Of a stretch of 64,000 bases of DNA, positions 33,001 through 45,664 are shown piece after piece. Source of the DNA: Scedosporium boydii (taxonomy: Eukaryota; Ascomycota; Sordariomycetes; Microascales; Microascaceae); contig NJFT01000174.1 in the NCBI GenBank assembly GCA_002221725.1, positions 25,026 to 89,025 on the forward strand. Direction: 5' to 3'. The notes beneath the pieces were generated by a model. That model saw only the letters and a list, made by a program, of their open reading frames with translations, ran no database searches and was not told the DNA's origin. A program made the translations under genes and the position numbers. Within the stretch, counting starts at the first letter, position 1. Every line of letters begins with the position of its first letter.

Positions 33001-35796
33001 TGTCTTGTGGATCATGGCTCGAGCTTTCTGGGGAAGAAACGGAGTTCTTAAGCACAAAGTACTTGTACTAGCCAATACTGTATGTGAAGGAGTGTACTTG
33101 TGCTAAACCGAGGGGGAGTGAACTGTACTAATAAGATGAAGCTGCTGCAAACCAAGCATTGATCTCCAACCTCATTCTAACGAAGTGGTATTAGTGCAGT
33201 GTAGTTCATATTGATGTAAGAAGTAATTATTATGGGACATGTGCACTTTGCTGCAAGGTACCCGTATTAATTACTGAAGTGGGAGACACAGAGTGTCTTC
33301 ACTTCCTGGTCGGACCGTGGAGTGGATTGGGGTCAGAAAGCTCCCACTCTTCTCGGTCAATTACTTCAACCGCCTGCCTTCCACTCTCCCTCGTTTTCAT
33401 CCCGAACGTTTTGCCGTTTCAATGACGTGCAACCGCTTGGCGCCGAACCGCCCGTCGGTAACCCTTGACTCTACCTCCCTATCTGGTACGCGGTATGTAC
33501 GTACTTGGACAGACAGCATCGGTATTTGCTTCCACAGGTGCATGCGTGACCACGACTCCCCAAGACTGCACCCTCAGAACCCTCCGAGGCGACACTACTT
33601 CGTAAGTCCGGATGTAGAAATGCATCCCTCCGGCCGCAAAACCCGGGTCGAAGAAATGGGGGTTTTCTCCCTTTGTACGAAAACTTCAGCGCAAGCCCTG
33701 GCCTTGGCACTGTTGTATTACCCACCCCCTAAACAGTGTTGTACTATCATTGATGTAGGGAAATTGTAAACTACCTTTGTACAGCATGCTATATAGTATA
33801 GCCCCGTTCGCACTATTATCCAGTTTCCCAGCTGAGTGGACGTCTTCGACGGTGTCTGGCTGGCTCTAAACTCCAACACAGATCGAAGACCAATCTAGCT
33901 TAGAAGCAACGCCTTCTCAACTCTAGCGGCACAAGAGCGAGCCCTCGCACCACTCGAAATCACTGAACAGCCTCGATTGCGAGATGATCAATTGATCTCT
34001 TCGTACAGTACGAAGTACGTCAAATGAAAAGGTACTTCGTTCACTCTTCCATTGTTCTTCTTCCTTCCTCCCTTCCGGTGGCCCTATCCCTGTAGTCATT
34101 TCATTTTGGGAAGGAACCTAAGCTCATTTCATCAGAAGTGTAATTGTACAGTGTACCAATTTCACTGTACACTCCTCCCAATGTAGCGAAAGCTCCTCCA
34201 AACCCCCTTACTTCGGATGTTTCTCGACGAAGTAATACTCCATGAACTTTCGGTTGTATGGGTACTTGGAGGTTGGAACTACACCTGTTGATTACTGGCG
34301 GAAAAGAGTTGCCGCCCCAGCCAATCTTGTACCAGTACCTCAGTACCTTCCTTTGCACTCTGAATAGGGGAAGGAGCTTGGAAAATGGAAAGAGCGAGAG
34401 GATTGGATAATCTCATCGGATGACCCGCTGACATTGAAATTTCTGAACGCTGACATCCGATGCGGGAATGATGGGGATCGATGCAGGAATGCGCTCTGAG
34501 GCGGTCTGAGGCACTCTCGATCTCCAGCCAAGTTTACGACGATAGCTGGCGACAGTTACGGGCTCGTTCGTAAGGCATCATGCATGCACCACCAGACCCT
34601 AGGGGCAAGTAATGCACACAATGGAACTTGCAGAGATGCCAGTCGAATACCCTCGAGCATCAAATGTCTCGACATGTTGGGCCTGCTCGCCAAATCCCAG
34701 TCCAGGATGTGTCCACTGTGGCAGTTCGTATGTTCGAAGGAGATCCAAGCCAAGGATCCACTGTAGGGCAACCCACTGCAAGATCCGACGTGCTGTACTC
34801 GCCTTGTTGTGCATCTGCCCTGCTGGCCAATTATTAGTGCCCGTATGTAGTGTGCAGCAATACCAACAGCCCCAGCTTGGAAAAGAGCCAGCAATGTCAA
34901 GGAGGCGGATTGGCCACTATGTATATACTTGGACGAAGTTGAGCATCATCTTGCAGCGAATCTGCTTTTCATGACCTCGAGTGCTTGCTTGCCCTACATT
35001 ATGAGGTACGAAGTAGGTTTAGTGCCAGAAGTATCAATAGCTTCAATCCTCATTGTTGTGGCACCCTCCGCTGTCGTTTGAGCAATTGATCAGCTCCACC
35101 AGCCTGTCAATGGTGCTACAGTGTTAACAAACACATTGATCAATCAGTTTCGTTGCAAATACGTCAATATTTCGTGCAGTGAGGCCTTCTTCATACGAAG
35201 CTCCTCATCGTGCCTGGCTTCGATGCTCTCTCCTTGGTTGGAGTGGTTGAAGCAAGCTACATACGAAGTATTGAGGTATTGAGGTGTTGATGTACTTCTC
35301 CATCACCAGGCAAACTACAGTTAATGCTTCGTACTTTTGAGCTGTCCAGAGGTACTATTCGCACTGGACTCCGCAGTCTCCCAGGCCAATCTGAGCCGTT
35401 GATCAATTGTTGTACTTCGTAGTGCGGTGTACCGCCTCCCCGCGTCGCTCCTCCCCCCTGTTCTTTGTACTCAGAAGCGAGACCCTTCTTGTTTCTCCTC
35501 TCGCCCTCCTCATTTTTCTCCCTCTCCCACACACACCTCCACCCCCCCGAGCGCACGAACCACCTCACGCACACCACACACACACTTCAATACCTCCCGA
35601 AGCAGTTCCAGTTCCAGTTCCACTGCTCCTGCTCACTATTCGTTCCTTTAGTCCAATCTCCCTCCTGCAAAAAATCCCCTCCCAAACCTTATCCCCGTCC
35701 TCTCCTTTCAACCATCCGCCAATCCGCCAATCGACCTTTTTCTCTCTCGACACGATCGTTTACACATCCGCCACGACGTCTCTGATCGCATCGAAA
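30011..35796. other. Long gene-poor interval between FZO1 and G beta
   Basis: After the FZO1 3' UTR (T-rich, to about 30300) no gene is supported over more than 5 kb. Open frames are short, mostly without ATG, and show no family character. There are purine tracts (31820-31880), exact TACGAAGTA copies at 32513, 33596, 34009, 35007, 35262 and 35413, and CAATTGATCA at 33985, 35083 and 35400. The last 350 bases are CT-rich and form the G beta leader. Confidence 0.5.
32513..35421. repeat. Second cluster of the TACGAAGTA motif with CAATTGATCA companions
   Basis: Six exact copies of TACGAAGTA/TACTTCGTA lie within 2.9 kb, with several partial copies (for example at 34033 and 34227). Three copies of CAATTGATCA (either orientation) fall among them. 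At 35400-35421 the two motifs lie three bases apart; at 33985-34017 they are separated by about a dozen bases. Confidence 0.7.
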
Positions 35797-37410
35797 ATGA
35801 ATTCACAAGGTCCAAATGATGTATCGCCCGAGGCGATGCAGGCGCGCATCCAACAGGCGCGACGCGAGGCTGAGAACCTGAAGGACCGGATTAAGAGGAA
35901 GAAGGATGAGCTCGCCGACACTACTCGTGAGTCGATTCGCTTGCCTGCTTACTCCCCATCACCACCATGACAGCACTCACGTCCTCGCCGCCCCGGGAAC
36001 GTCATTTGCATCTTGCCACACTCCTATACCAATCCAAATTTAATTCGGTTTTTGTTTTCTTCGTCGAATTGATTCTGGCAATTGCATTTCCTGCGTCATT
36101 TCCCACCAGCAACAGCAAGAAAAAATGCACCCCCTTTCTCCGATGCTAATTCTTCTCGCTAGTCCGGTCGGTGGCTCAGCAAGCCCACGAGCCCATTTCG
36201 AAGAACCAGATGATGAAGGCGAAGCGGACGTTGAAGGGACATCTTGCCAAGATTTACGCGATGCACTGGTCGACGGATCGTAGACATCTCGTATCCGCCT
36301 CACAAGACGGAAAGCTCATTATTTGGGACGCCTACACAACAAACAAGGTCCACGCCATTCCCCTACGATCTTCCTGGGTCATGACCTGTGCCTACTCTCC
36401 CAGTGGAAACTATGTTGCCTGTGGTGGCCTCGACAACATCTGCTCCATCTACAACCTGAACCAACAACGCGACGGTCCTACCAGAGTGGCGAGGGAGCTC
36501 TCGGGCCATGCTGGCTACCTCTCGTGCTGTCGATTTATCAACGACCGAAGCATCATTACCTCCTCGGGTGACATGACTTGTATTCAATGGGATATTGAAA
36601 CCGGCCAGAAGGTTATTGACTTCACCGACCATCTCGGAGACGTGATGAGCATCAGCCTTAATCCCACGAACTCCAACACCTTCATTTCTGGAGCCTGCGA
36701 TGCTTTCGCTAAGCTCTGGGATATCCGTGCCGGAAAGGCCGTTCAGACATTTGCCGGCCACGAGTCCGATATCAACGCCATCCAATTCTTCCCCGATGGC
36801 CACTCTTTCGTAACCGGTTCCGATGATGCCACCTGCCGACTCTTCGATATCAGGGCGGACCGCGAATTGAACCTATATGGCGTTAGTTTCTGATCCTTTC
36901 TCTTCCCCGACTCATATGAAACAAACGCGATGCGATTTTGGACCCAAAAATGTGTGTGGAACTCATCGTCACTAACTCGAGGTTTCCTTGATCATAGTCC
37001 GAATCTATTCTTTGCGGCATCACCTCCGTCGCTACCTCCGTCTCTGGCCGTCTGCTCTTCGCTGGTTATGATGATTTCGAGTGCAAGGTATGTCTCTACA
37101 CGGGTCGTGTGGTCTGATTTCGAAAAGGCTAATAATACTTTTCTCTCTACGTTAGGTCTGGGATGTAACGAGGGGCGAGAAGGTTGGCTCGCTTGTTGGC
37201 CACGACAACCGCGTCAGCTGCTTGGGCGTTAGCAATGACGGCATAAGTTTATGCACGGGTTCTTGGGACTCTCTGGTATGTTGGCGAGCATGGCTTGTTC
37301 CTTTCTCTTAACTTCCCATTTGGAAACTTCGCAACCGACTTCCTTTGTGAAGGATTTCCGCTGACCTATGACTCTCTTTCCACGAACAGCTCAAGGTCTG
37401 GGCCTACTAA
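35797..37410 (+). CDS. gnb-1: Heterotrimeric G-protein beta subunit
   Basis: Exons 35797-35926, 36163-36881, 36998-37087, 37156-37275 and 37390-37410 give 359 residues, the usual length. An N-terminal coiled coil ([20 protein letters not shown]) binds G gamma. Seven WD40 blades follow, with [98 protein letters not shown] and the last blade ending in SLLKVWAY. G beta-gamma transmits signals from seven-TM receptors and controls development, conidiation, mating and virulence in fungi. All intron joins restore conserved sequence. The seven-codon last exon (LKVWAY plus stop) completes the final blade. The phosducin-like gene about 7 kb downstream encodes its likely chaperone. Confidence 0.97.
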
Positions 37411-40400
37411 ACAGTTGAATTCCAAAAAACGACCAAGGCGATCGAGTTTCTTGTCAGGATATAACGGTGCTGCGGAACGTTTATTCTTTATTACTAACCT
37501 CATTCTCGCTATCCCGACCTCACCTCACCTAATACCTCTATGCTCGCTCTCCTCGCCATCGATTTAATGCACACAAACATTCTGGCTGATCAGGACGACT
37601 TCACGATACCAAGCCACATTCGATACCCTCCCTTTCGCCTCGACACGCGCTACCATTATGAATTGGGAGGCGGCGTTCCACCGTTTCCATCACCGCTGGC
37701 AAAGCCTGAGGCGCGTGGTCATGTCATGTCTTTTGTTTTGTCTTGTCATTTCTTTTTCCTTTCTCTCTTCTCCACCAAGTAAAAGCCTAGCCAGATCGGT
37801 GTCATCTCTTGTTTTGGAATGGTCGCTGCCACCATGTTCCTTTATTCTCTGCACCATATTTTCCTCGTTTCCTATTCTTCGGGCACGTTGATGTTTCTTT
37901 CCTTCTTCTCTTCTTCTTCTTCTCGGGGCCGGTTGTATTACATCCTAGGGTTTTTTCCTTACATTTCCTGTTCCTCGTGTGTGTTTTTAGTGTTTCCATG
38001 TATGTTGCCAACTCAAACCACGCTTTACAAGTTCTAGTACCGCAAATATGAAGAACAAGGTGGCGCGGATCATCGGGTAGGGTTGTGCGGAAGTGAAGGG
38101 GAGAGAAGGAGAAGGGGGGCGTCGGGGAGGGCAGGAGCTCGCGGGCATACCTTACCCTCCCCCCGCCCATTGTTGGTCCGATTAACCTAGTCTATATATC
38201 AGAAGGGAGGAGGGGGGGCTTTCCATGTCGACGATGGGCGCTGACCGACCCGTTATTTTCTTTCCCCCGGTATTTAGGTTATAGTAGTAGATGGGACCTT
38301 GTTGGATTATTGAACGTGGTTGGGAAAAGGCGGTATATTCCGTTTTTTTAGTGGTCGAGAGATTCTATACCAAAAAGGACTTCTTTTTTTTTTTAGAACC
38401 GTTGTGTATTACCGGCTTGTGCCTGTACTACCGTGTTATTGATGTCATATTGCCTATGCGATTCCAGAAGGAAGCGAGGATGTAGCAGACGGTCGTGATC
38501 TTCCACTGGTCCATGAGGCGCCCGGTCACGGACTTGAGCAACAGAGCTGACTTGTATGGAAAAGGCTTATCCCACTGAGACTCGGATCCTCTGGGACATT
38601 CCGGTGCCGCGGGTTGTGGTGGCATCTCTCTCGGCCTAGGACACGGGGTTGCAGGCGTCTGCTCGAGCCTGAAGATGTGAGAGGGATGTCGTAAGTTGTG
38701 TGGATAGCTTGACAGCACTCCCTGTAGCTGTGTGTTATAGGCCTCGCTGCGTTGGCATGAGATCACTGCCAGAACTCCTGGGCAGCCGGGGGACATATCG
38801 GTATGGGAGCTATTCATGAAAGGTACCAGTATGTGAGTATCCTGGATGGGGTTTGTTACAAGCTTGGGGGTTACTCTTTGTTTCTGGACGTTAAACTTTG
38901 GACGAGCGGAGACTGTATGTCAGGGTATGTTGTACAAGCAAAGACATTGCTCCATTCATATATCGGGAAGTGAGATCTTAGATCCGACTTTCTCCTTCAG
39001 AGTGAACGTATTTCGGCACCACGAGGACTAGTCCACAAGTCTGCAGCCGAAAGAAAGAGGCTAGGGGCAACATCTGACCGATACCCGGATGGTGTTCAGA
39101 GCATACGATTTCCAAAAAGGCGGAGAAGAAAGGCGTGCAACGAGCTGGCGCTTGGTGTTATCGCCAACGTCGTCCTCCCCCTTCCTCCCCCTTTTTTCGA
39201 GGAGAGTCTCCTAGCAGTTCTTCTCGTGCCACCGTCAGCGATTGGTTGACATTCTTATCAAAAATCGCCCAGCTTTCGGTCGGGCTATCTCAGTAACGGC
39301 ATCTCAAAGGAGTCGAATAAATAGGTGACGGTGGCACGGTTGAACTATTCCTCCACGCAAGATGCTATGGGCGCGCCGCGGTCGCCGGGCATGTGGAAAT
39401 CGAGACGTCTAGGCATATGACTGTCCCAGGAGTAAGAGAGGTTATTTCGGGGACAAACCGCCATGCGTTCCGCTTGATGTATCTGGCATATATATTCGTG
39501 TCTTATTCGATATGTGATATCGTGGCGGACTTGAAGGGGATAAGCTACTTTGAGACGAGGCCGAAGGAGTAGGCGGAGGTCCCCATTAACCCTTTAGGAA
39601 CCCGCGAAACTACTAGGTAAGTGTGTTTCCGTTTCTTGTTATCTGAGCTACTCGACCGGGAGATGCTGCCATGTCACTGTTGGCAAAGCTGCTTTAATCA
39701 TTCGTGGGACACTCTCGGGGGACGGCCATAGAACCACTTGAAACTAGGGGAAATGATGGGATGGTAAACGCTTTCTGATCAGGAGAGATGCGGTCCTAGC
39801 GTATTGGGGGATATCTTGAGGTTAGCAGCCTATCTCGGTTGTTGGAGGGTTGGAAAAGAATCTGTTGGATTCCGTCGTCCTTAGAGAAAGTAGATGCCGA
39901 CAAGCTCCAGGTCCTAGTGTATTGGAGATATCGACTCTTAAGAGACACTTTCACGGCATTTTGTGGTTTGTCTCCGGTGTCTGGAGACCGGATTCGACAT
40001 GCTTATCCTTGTTGATATCCTTTTCGACCACAAATACACAGAATCCCCTCGGTTAGTTGAAGAGGGCAGGGGGGAAGATAAGCTCATGGATGAGAAGGGA
40101 AGAAGGGCTTTTGTTGCTCTGTTAGCGGCAGATACATCACGCTGTTGCTCTGGAGAGTATGTGACTAGTCTAGAATACGGGGTGTAAATGTAGAAGGAGT
40201 AAATGAACCTCCCAACGGATATATGCTGTCCTCGAAGTCCCACAAGCTTCTTTTCCAAACCCTCATGTTTAATTACAGCTTGGTGAGTCGAAGGATGGGG
40301 GGAGGGTATCCAGGCAAACGACATCAAATGGGATGTAAGTGTTCTCGCCTGCGCCGGGCCTGCTTAGATGCCAGTGTAAGTACGGCTATATAGAGACATC

Positions 40401-43400
40401 CCTCTGCTTCCAAGCATCGAGTATTATACAAATATACCGGCACAGAGCGGAAATTTGAGCTATCCTTTGCATGCTAGGCAATACTAAGCAACAAGGGGGG
40501 ACAGCAGTCTTGTTTTTCAGGCGTTTGTCTCTCCAGGGCAAGCTTGATAGATGACCGGTCCTTCGCTGGGAACAAGACGACCGTCCCGATGCAGCAGAAC
40601 AGGCAAACCGGCCCGTATGCGTAGTTCTTCGCTCCACTTCGTCCAGTCTACAGCGACACGATGTCGCATTCGCATATCATGAGCCGTATGCGTGGCACAG
40701 GAACTAATTTACGCTGCATAGGAACGTTATATCCGAGATATGAGAGTGGGACTCCCCGAGAATACAACCTGCTTTGTCTAGGAGGCTAAGCTTCATCGTT
40801 CCATGAATGGCAGGCTGCATTTGCATGTATACTACTCGATAGTGTAGAGCCGCGAGACTCAAACGGTGATTGCATATCTGAACTTGATACAACCGGTGGA
40901 GTTCAGACGAACAAGTCGATGGCTTGCCACATTTCCGGCCGGTGACGGTCAGTTATATCGAACCTGACCTACGAAGCAGTTTTGTCCAAGGATTCGAGAG
41001 TGGGCCGAATCATCCGCCTTTCACACACCACGGATATGTTAAAAAAACAATGACAAGTGATATATCCAGGGCTATATTGAGCCGTGATCGTGGCTGAGCC
41101 GAGCCGCGTCAAGTCGGCATGAAGATGATATGAGAAGGGCCGGCGATCATCAAGCGGGAAAGAGAGCATTCTCGAAATAGCTGTGCTGCGAGGAGAAAGC
41201 GGAGACTGGGCTTGTTCTAGACGTTTTCCATCTGGGCAAGGGGGAGATGTTTTGCAGTTCAGGCGAGGAAAAGTTAAGGAGATGGCTAATTAGCCTTCAC
41301 TCTTTGTGATAAGCGGGCCAAGCAAGTTTGCTCGCTTCAAGAATATCGGACGATCAAACTCCAGCGGTCGGTAGAGCCTGCATTTCGCGTTGTATTTGAT
41401 GGCGGTGCTTGTGTCTCCTCGCTGTAACGGTGACGACGCCGAGCTGACCATCTCTCCAAGCACACAATTCCAAGACGCAGGCTTCAGGTGAGGCGGCATT
41501 CCCGACAGATTCCATCCAATTCTCTCAGCATGTGCATACAAAGAGCCCAAAAGCCTTTTTCGTAATTTCCCAAAAGTGAAATTTGAGCTGCGCCTGGTGA
41601 TGCAGCACAGACCGATGAGGCAAGGCAATTTAAGGCAAGTAGGGTCTAATACTACCTGCATGCCTCAGTACCACCAGGTGCAGTTACGCTCTTAACACAT
41701 GTCCGAAGTGCCAGACTAGGCTCGGTCGTAGTCGTGTGCTCAGACATCGGTGACCGGCACATGGCTTCACACTAGAGTAAAGGGGGCAAGGGGAAATAAG
41801 GCTATTTTTGGGGGCCGGAGAAAATCTCGGTTGTGTTTGCTGGATGCAACGGTCTTTGACTCGGGCTGACCGCGACCGGACGAGCTTAGAACGTCAATCA
41901 CTGAAAGAGTGTGTGTGCCTGGAGTGGAAGGACAAAGAGATGGGAAATGGGCCGGAGTTGTCGCCGATGGTGTGTGCTTGAAATGAGACTTCTTTCCTTT
42001 CTTCTAGTCCGAAGTTGGTGTGGGCTTATGGAGCTGCCAAGTCAAAGAACTGGTGGTGAGGTTCTTGGAGGGCAAGAAGGAACAACATGCTTCCGTGACT
42101 GTCCGAACTGCAGCTGTCCCGAGGCAACGTGAAGCGAGAGTGAAGCGAGAGAGGACGGGCGAGGGCTGTGAAGCTAAGCGAGATGGGATAACACACCCAA
42201 CCATCCCTCAGGACTGCAGTCTTTGGTTGCGCGAACACCTGCAGGGTTCCCCTTGGCGGATCAATATAAGTTGCAGAAAACCATATTTTAACCAGCATCA
42301 GGTCGACGGACCCCCCTCGGTGTTTGAGAGGATAAACAATGCTTGCAGGTCTGCGAGGGGACATACTACGTACGAGTCTTTGGCAATCAGGGTGTTATAC
42401 TTCGTATATTGTTTAGGGCTAGGATCAGGGTCGGAGCCACTTCTATGATGGCCAGATTATGGTTCAGTACAAAGGTTAAAGAGTTTAGTTAAAGGCTTAG
42501 CATCTGTCACGGATCCTCTGGCTCACGATGTCAGGACCCTGCGCTTCCTACTCGTGGCGATGGGCGGCTGGACCAAACACTGCGAACAAGAGTCAAGGAT
42601 CTCGGTCTTGCCCGCACAGAATCGCAGATTGCCAGTGCCCCGCGGCCATGATTGGCGCACCCCGCGAACCAAGTGCCACAGGCCATCCCAGCCGGGCGGT
42701 CAAGACGTTGCCTGGCGATGCAACGCATTCTCTTCAAGACACACGTGTGACCGAGGATGAGACCGAGGATGGGACCAGGATGGGCCGAAAAACCACCAAG
42801 TAAACAAAGACAGCTGGCTAATTCACGACAGCAAACGAACGAGAGAAGCCCCTTGATACCATCTCCCTCATCGGCGTTACTTTTCGTATCATGCCAGCTA
42901 TGAAAGAGCGAAAGGCAAACAAAAATGCAGGAGGAATAGTAAAAAGAAACCATCTCCGAAGTAATATGAGCCCATCATCGCGGGCTCGCGTTTCTTCCAC
43001 ACCCCTGGCAAGAGAAGGAATCCGCTCAGCCCTAACCATTGTTCTTTCTTTCGAATCTCACAGACGGACGCTAATCCCATCTTGGTGTCCACCTTCCTGC
43101 TGTTCCTGCTTGCAGACCTGCACCTGGGCTGCAGTCTTACCACCTCGGTCGATTCTGAAACGCCCTGATACAAAGGTGCCCCAGGAGGAGGAATCGTCGG
43201 TCCAGCCGCATGCATAGCCAGGCCCTGATTTCTTTGTTTGCCTCCTCCTAATAAGTTGCAATGCCGAAAATATCACACGCCAAATCTTACCGCCACTTGT
43301 CCAGGACACACCCATTGCGGTAAGATTGGCCCTCCACCTTTTCCAGGATGGCGCCCGGATACGTCAAATCCTTTGATTGTGGGCCATCCTTGGGCCCTGG

Positions 43401-44669
43401 CTCGCAGCCCCGGATATTCGTCTGAGATCGATTCTTTTGCAGGGTCAACTTTTCCACAACGTTGAAACCGGACATCGATTGATGACTCGAGATATTCACG
43501 ATTCCATTTGATAGTGTCACGCTTCCAACGTTAACATAAAATGGCCCACTAATATCAAATATTGATAATGTATTGATCAATAATTGATTCAACGTTGACA
43601 TCAATCAATCTAACAATATCAACTTGAATCCTTACGAGAGAGTTGGTGCGTTTGGTGGTATCTTCAAACTGTAGTGAAGCCTGGCTGATACGGAGCATTC
43701 CGGAGTTAGCGTACCTTACAGGCCCACACCCGCTAAAATTTAATCACATTTCACGAATTCCACCACGAATTCCACCACCACTTCACCGCTGGCGTCACGC
43801 CGACCCCCAAAAATAGCGTAGTTATTATGGTGACTGTACTCTTGTACCATGGCCGACGTGGAACCCGCATCAGCTCGTTTCAACAATATCCGCATTGATT
43901 TGATTGCTTCCGTTTTATCCCTCCTCCCACCAACACGCGCTACACTGCTTCGTCCCTCATCAATTTCCCATCGTGCAGCGTGCATCAAATGGATCAATGA
44001 TCCAATCTCATCTCCATCTTTGATTGGAAAAATGCCCCGGGGCTCCACTCCTTCCAGAAACAATCCACAACCGCCCACCCCCTTGTTGAGTGCGTTTCCA
44101 AGTTTCCGACTGACTTCTCTCCATTGACATCTCCATGCTCATTGCTCCATACTTGGTCGTCCATACCCCATCGATCCTTGTCTCGCTTTCCCTCATCTTT
44201 CGCCCATCTCCGATCCTCATTCTGATTGGCAAATACCGGCTTGTTGATCGCCTTACACCCCACACATCCAAATCACACACCTTCTGCTGATCCCTTCTGT
44301 CACAACTCTCGTTCTTTCTCTCGTCACCACTCGACCCATCTCTTCTTCTCCTGAACCCCTGCCCGGCACACACACCTTCATCCACACACGACCCCCCCTT
44401 TTCTCGTCCACAAAACCCGCCCGACTTCTCTCGTCACTTGTCAACCTTGACCAGAACCAACTCAGTCATTGGCTGGCCCTGTTTCAAGTACCGCGAGTCC
44501 CGAGTCCCCGTTATAATCCTGCTTGTTTTTGATATTGTTCAGAAACCAACCCTACTCAACCCCAGGACCCTGTGTGCGCGCAAAGAGTTGTCGTCCCATA
44601 CAATTATAAAACTACTACTTTACCCGCCCTCCACGATCCACCGTTTCTTCTTTCCTCTCCTCTTCCATC
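37411..44669. other. 7.3 kb gene-poor interval between G beta and the phosducin-like gene
   Basis: The first 600-700 bases look like the G beta 3' UTR, with long T-rich runs. From about 38000 to 43700 I find no coding region, RNA or transposon. Open frames are short and overlapping. A single TACTTCGTA is at 42398. The stretch 43500-43620 is strikingly AT-rich, with repeated TTGATCAAT-like words. The last 500 bases are CT-rich leader of the next gene. Confidence 0.5.
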
Positions 44670-45664
44670 ATGTCGGATCCCAATCCCGCCCAAGAAGAAT
44701 TCTCTCGTCTCGTTAGCAACAACGCAGCAGACGACCTTCGTGTCCACCCCGAAGACCGCGACGAAGAAAGATTCAACCGCACACAAGACCTTACCGAAGA
44801 AGACGAGTACCGCAACAATCAGATAGACGCAGCCATGAGGATCCCTGCTTTCGATAGGCTCAACGGTGGCGGCGCCACTGCCGATATCAAGCTCCCTCCT
44901 GCCAGCTTCGACGATGGCCGCTCCACCGGCGTCAAGGGCGTCATCGCCGATGCCAGGTCCTACGAGTTGGCTAAGAAGCAGAGGTTCAGGAACGCTATCC
45001 GTACCGCTAGGCGTTCCATCTTCGGCCTCGATTCCCACCAGAATACTCAGCCCAAATACACCTCCGGTGATAGCGAAACCGATGGTGATATTAGCGGTAG
45101 CGACTTCGCCGATGAAGAGACCTTCCTCCAGCAATGGCGCGAGAGCCGCCGCAGAGAGCTCGAGAGCGAGGCCAACCGCGCGGTGCGCACCCGCCGAACC
45201 AGCCCTAGCGTTAGGATATATGGACGCTTCGACGAGGTCGATGCTCTTGGATACCTCGATGCTATCGAAAAGGTCGGGCGCGAAACTGTTGTAGTTGTTT
45301 ACGTCTATGACCATGAGGTATGATCTCCCCTCCCCCTCCCCCGCCTCCGTCTGGCCCCACAATCACCATTACGCCCCATGTAATTGTTTAGTTACTAACA
45401 TAGATTTCTCCCCAGTGCCCTGTATCTTCCGAGATTGAAAGAGCTCTTGTACCTCTCGTCTCCAGGCACACCGCTGTCCATTTCGTCAAGGTACATTACG
45501 AGGAAATCGAGTTCGACAATGCCGGTGTACCTGCTGTTCTCGCCTACAAGAACCAAGGAGACCTCTTTGCAAACCTCACCGGTATCATCGAAATGATTCC
45601 CGACGACGAATCCTTTGGCACCGACTCGTTGCAGTCTCTTTTCAGGAAGCATTACATCCTGTGA
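44670..45664 (+). CDS. Phosducin-like protein (G beta-gamma chaperone/regulator)
   Basis: Two exons, 44670-45317 and 45416-45664, give 298 residues. The N-terminal half is charged (MSDPNPAQEEFSRLVSNN, then acidic/basic segments). The second half has the thioredoxin-like fold of phosducins: VRIYGRFDEVDALGYLDAI, ETVVVVYVYDHE-CPVSSEI, RHTAVHFVKVHYEEIEFD, VPAVLAYKNQGDLFANLTGI and the end FGTDSLQSLFRKHYIL. Phosducin-like proteins work with the CCT chaperonin to fold G beta and assemble it with G gamma. The fungal orthologue BDM-1 of Cryphonectria is known to be needed for G beta accumulation. The gene lies on the same strand as the G beta gene of this window. Confidence 0.94.

Noticed and set aside
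43287..43604. AT-rich minus-strand open frame of 105 codons
   Set aside because: It has no recognisable domain, and AT-rich repetitive words explain the open frame.
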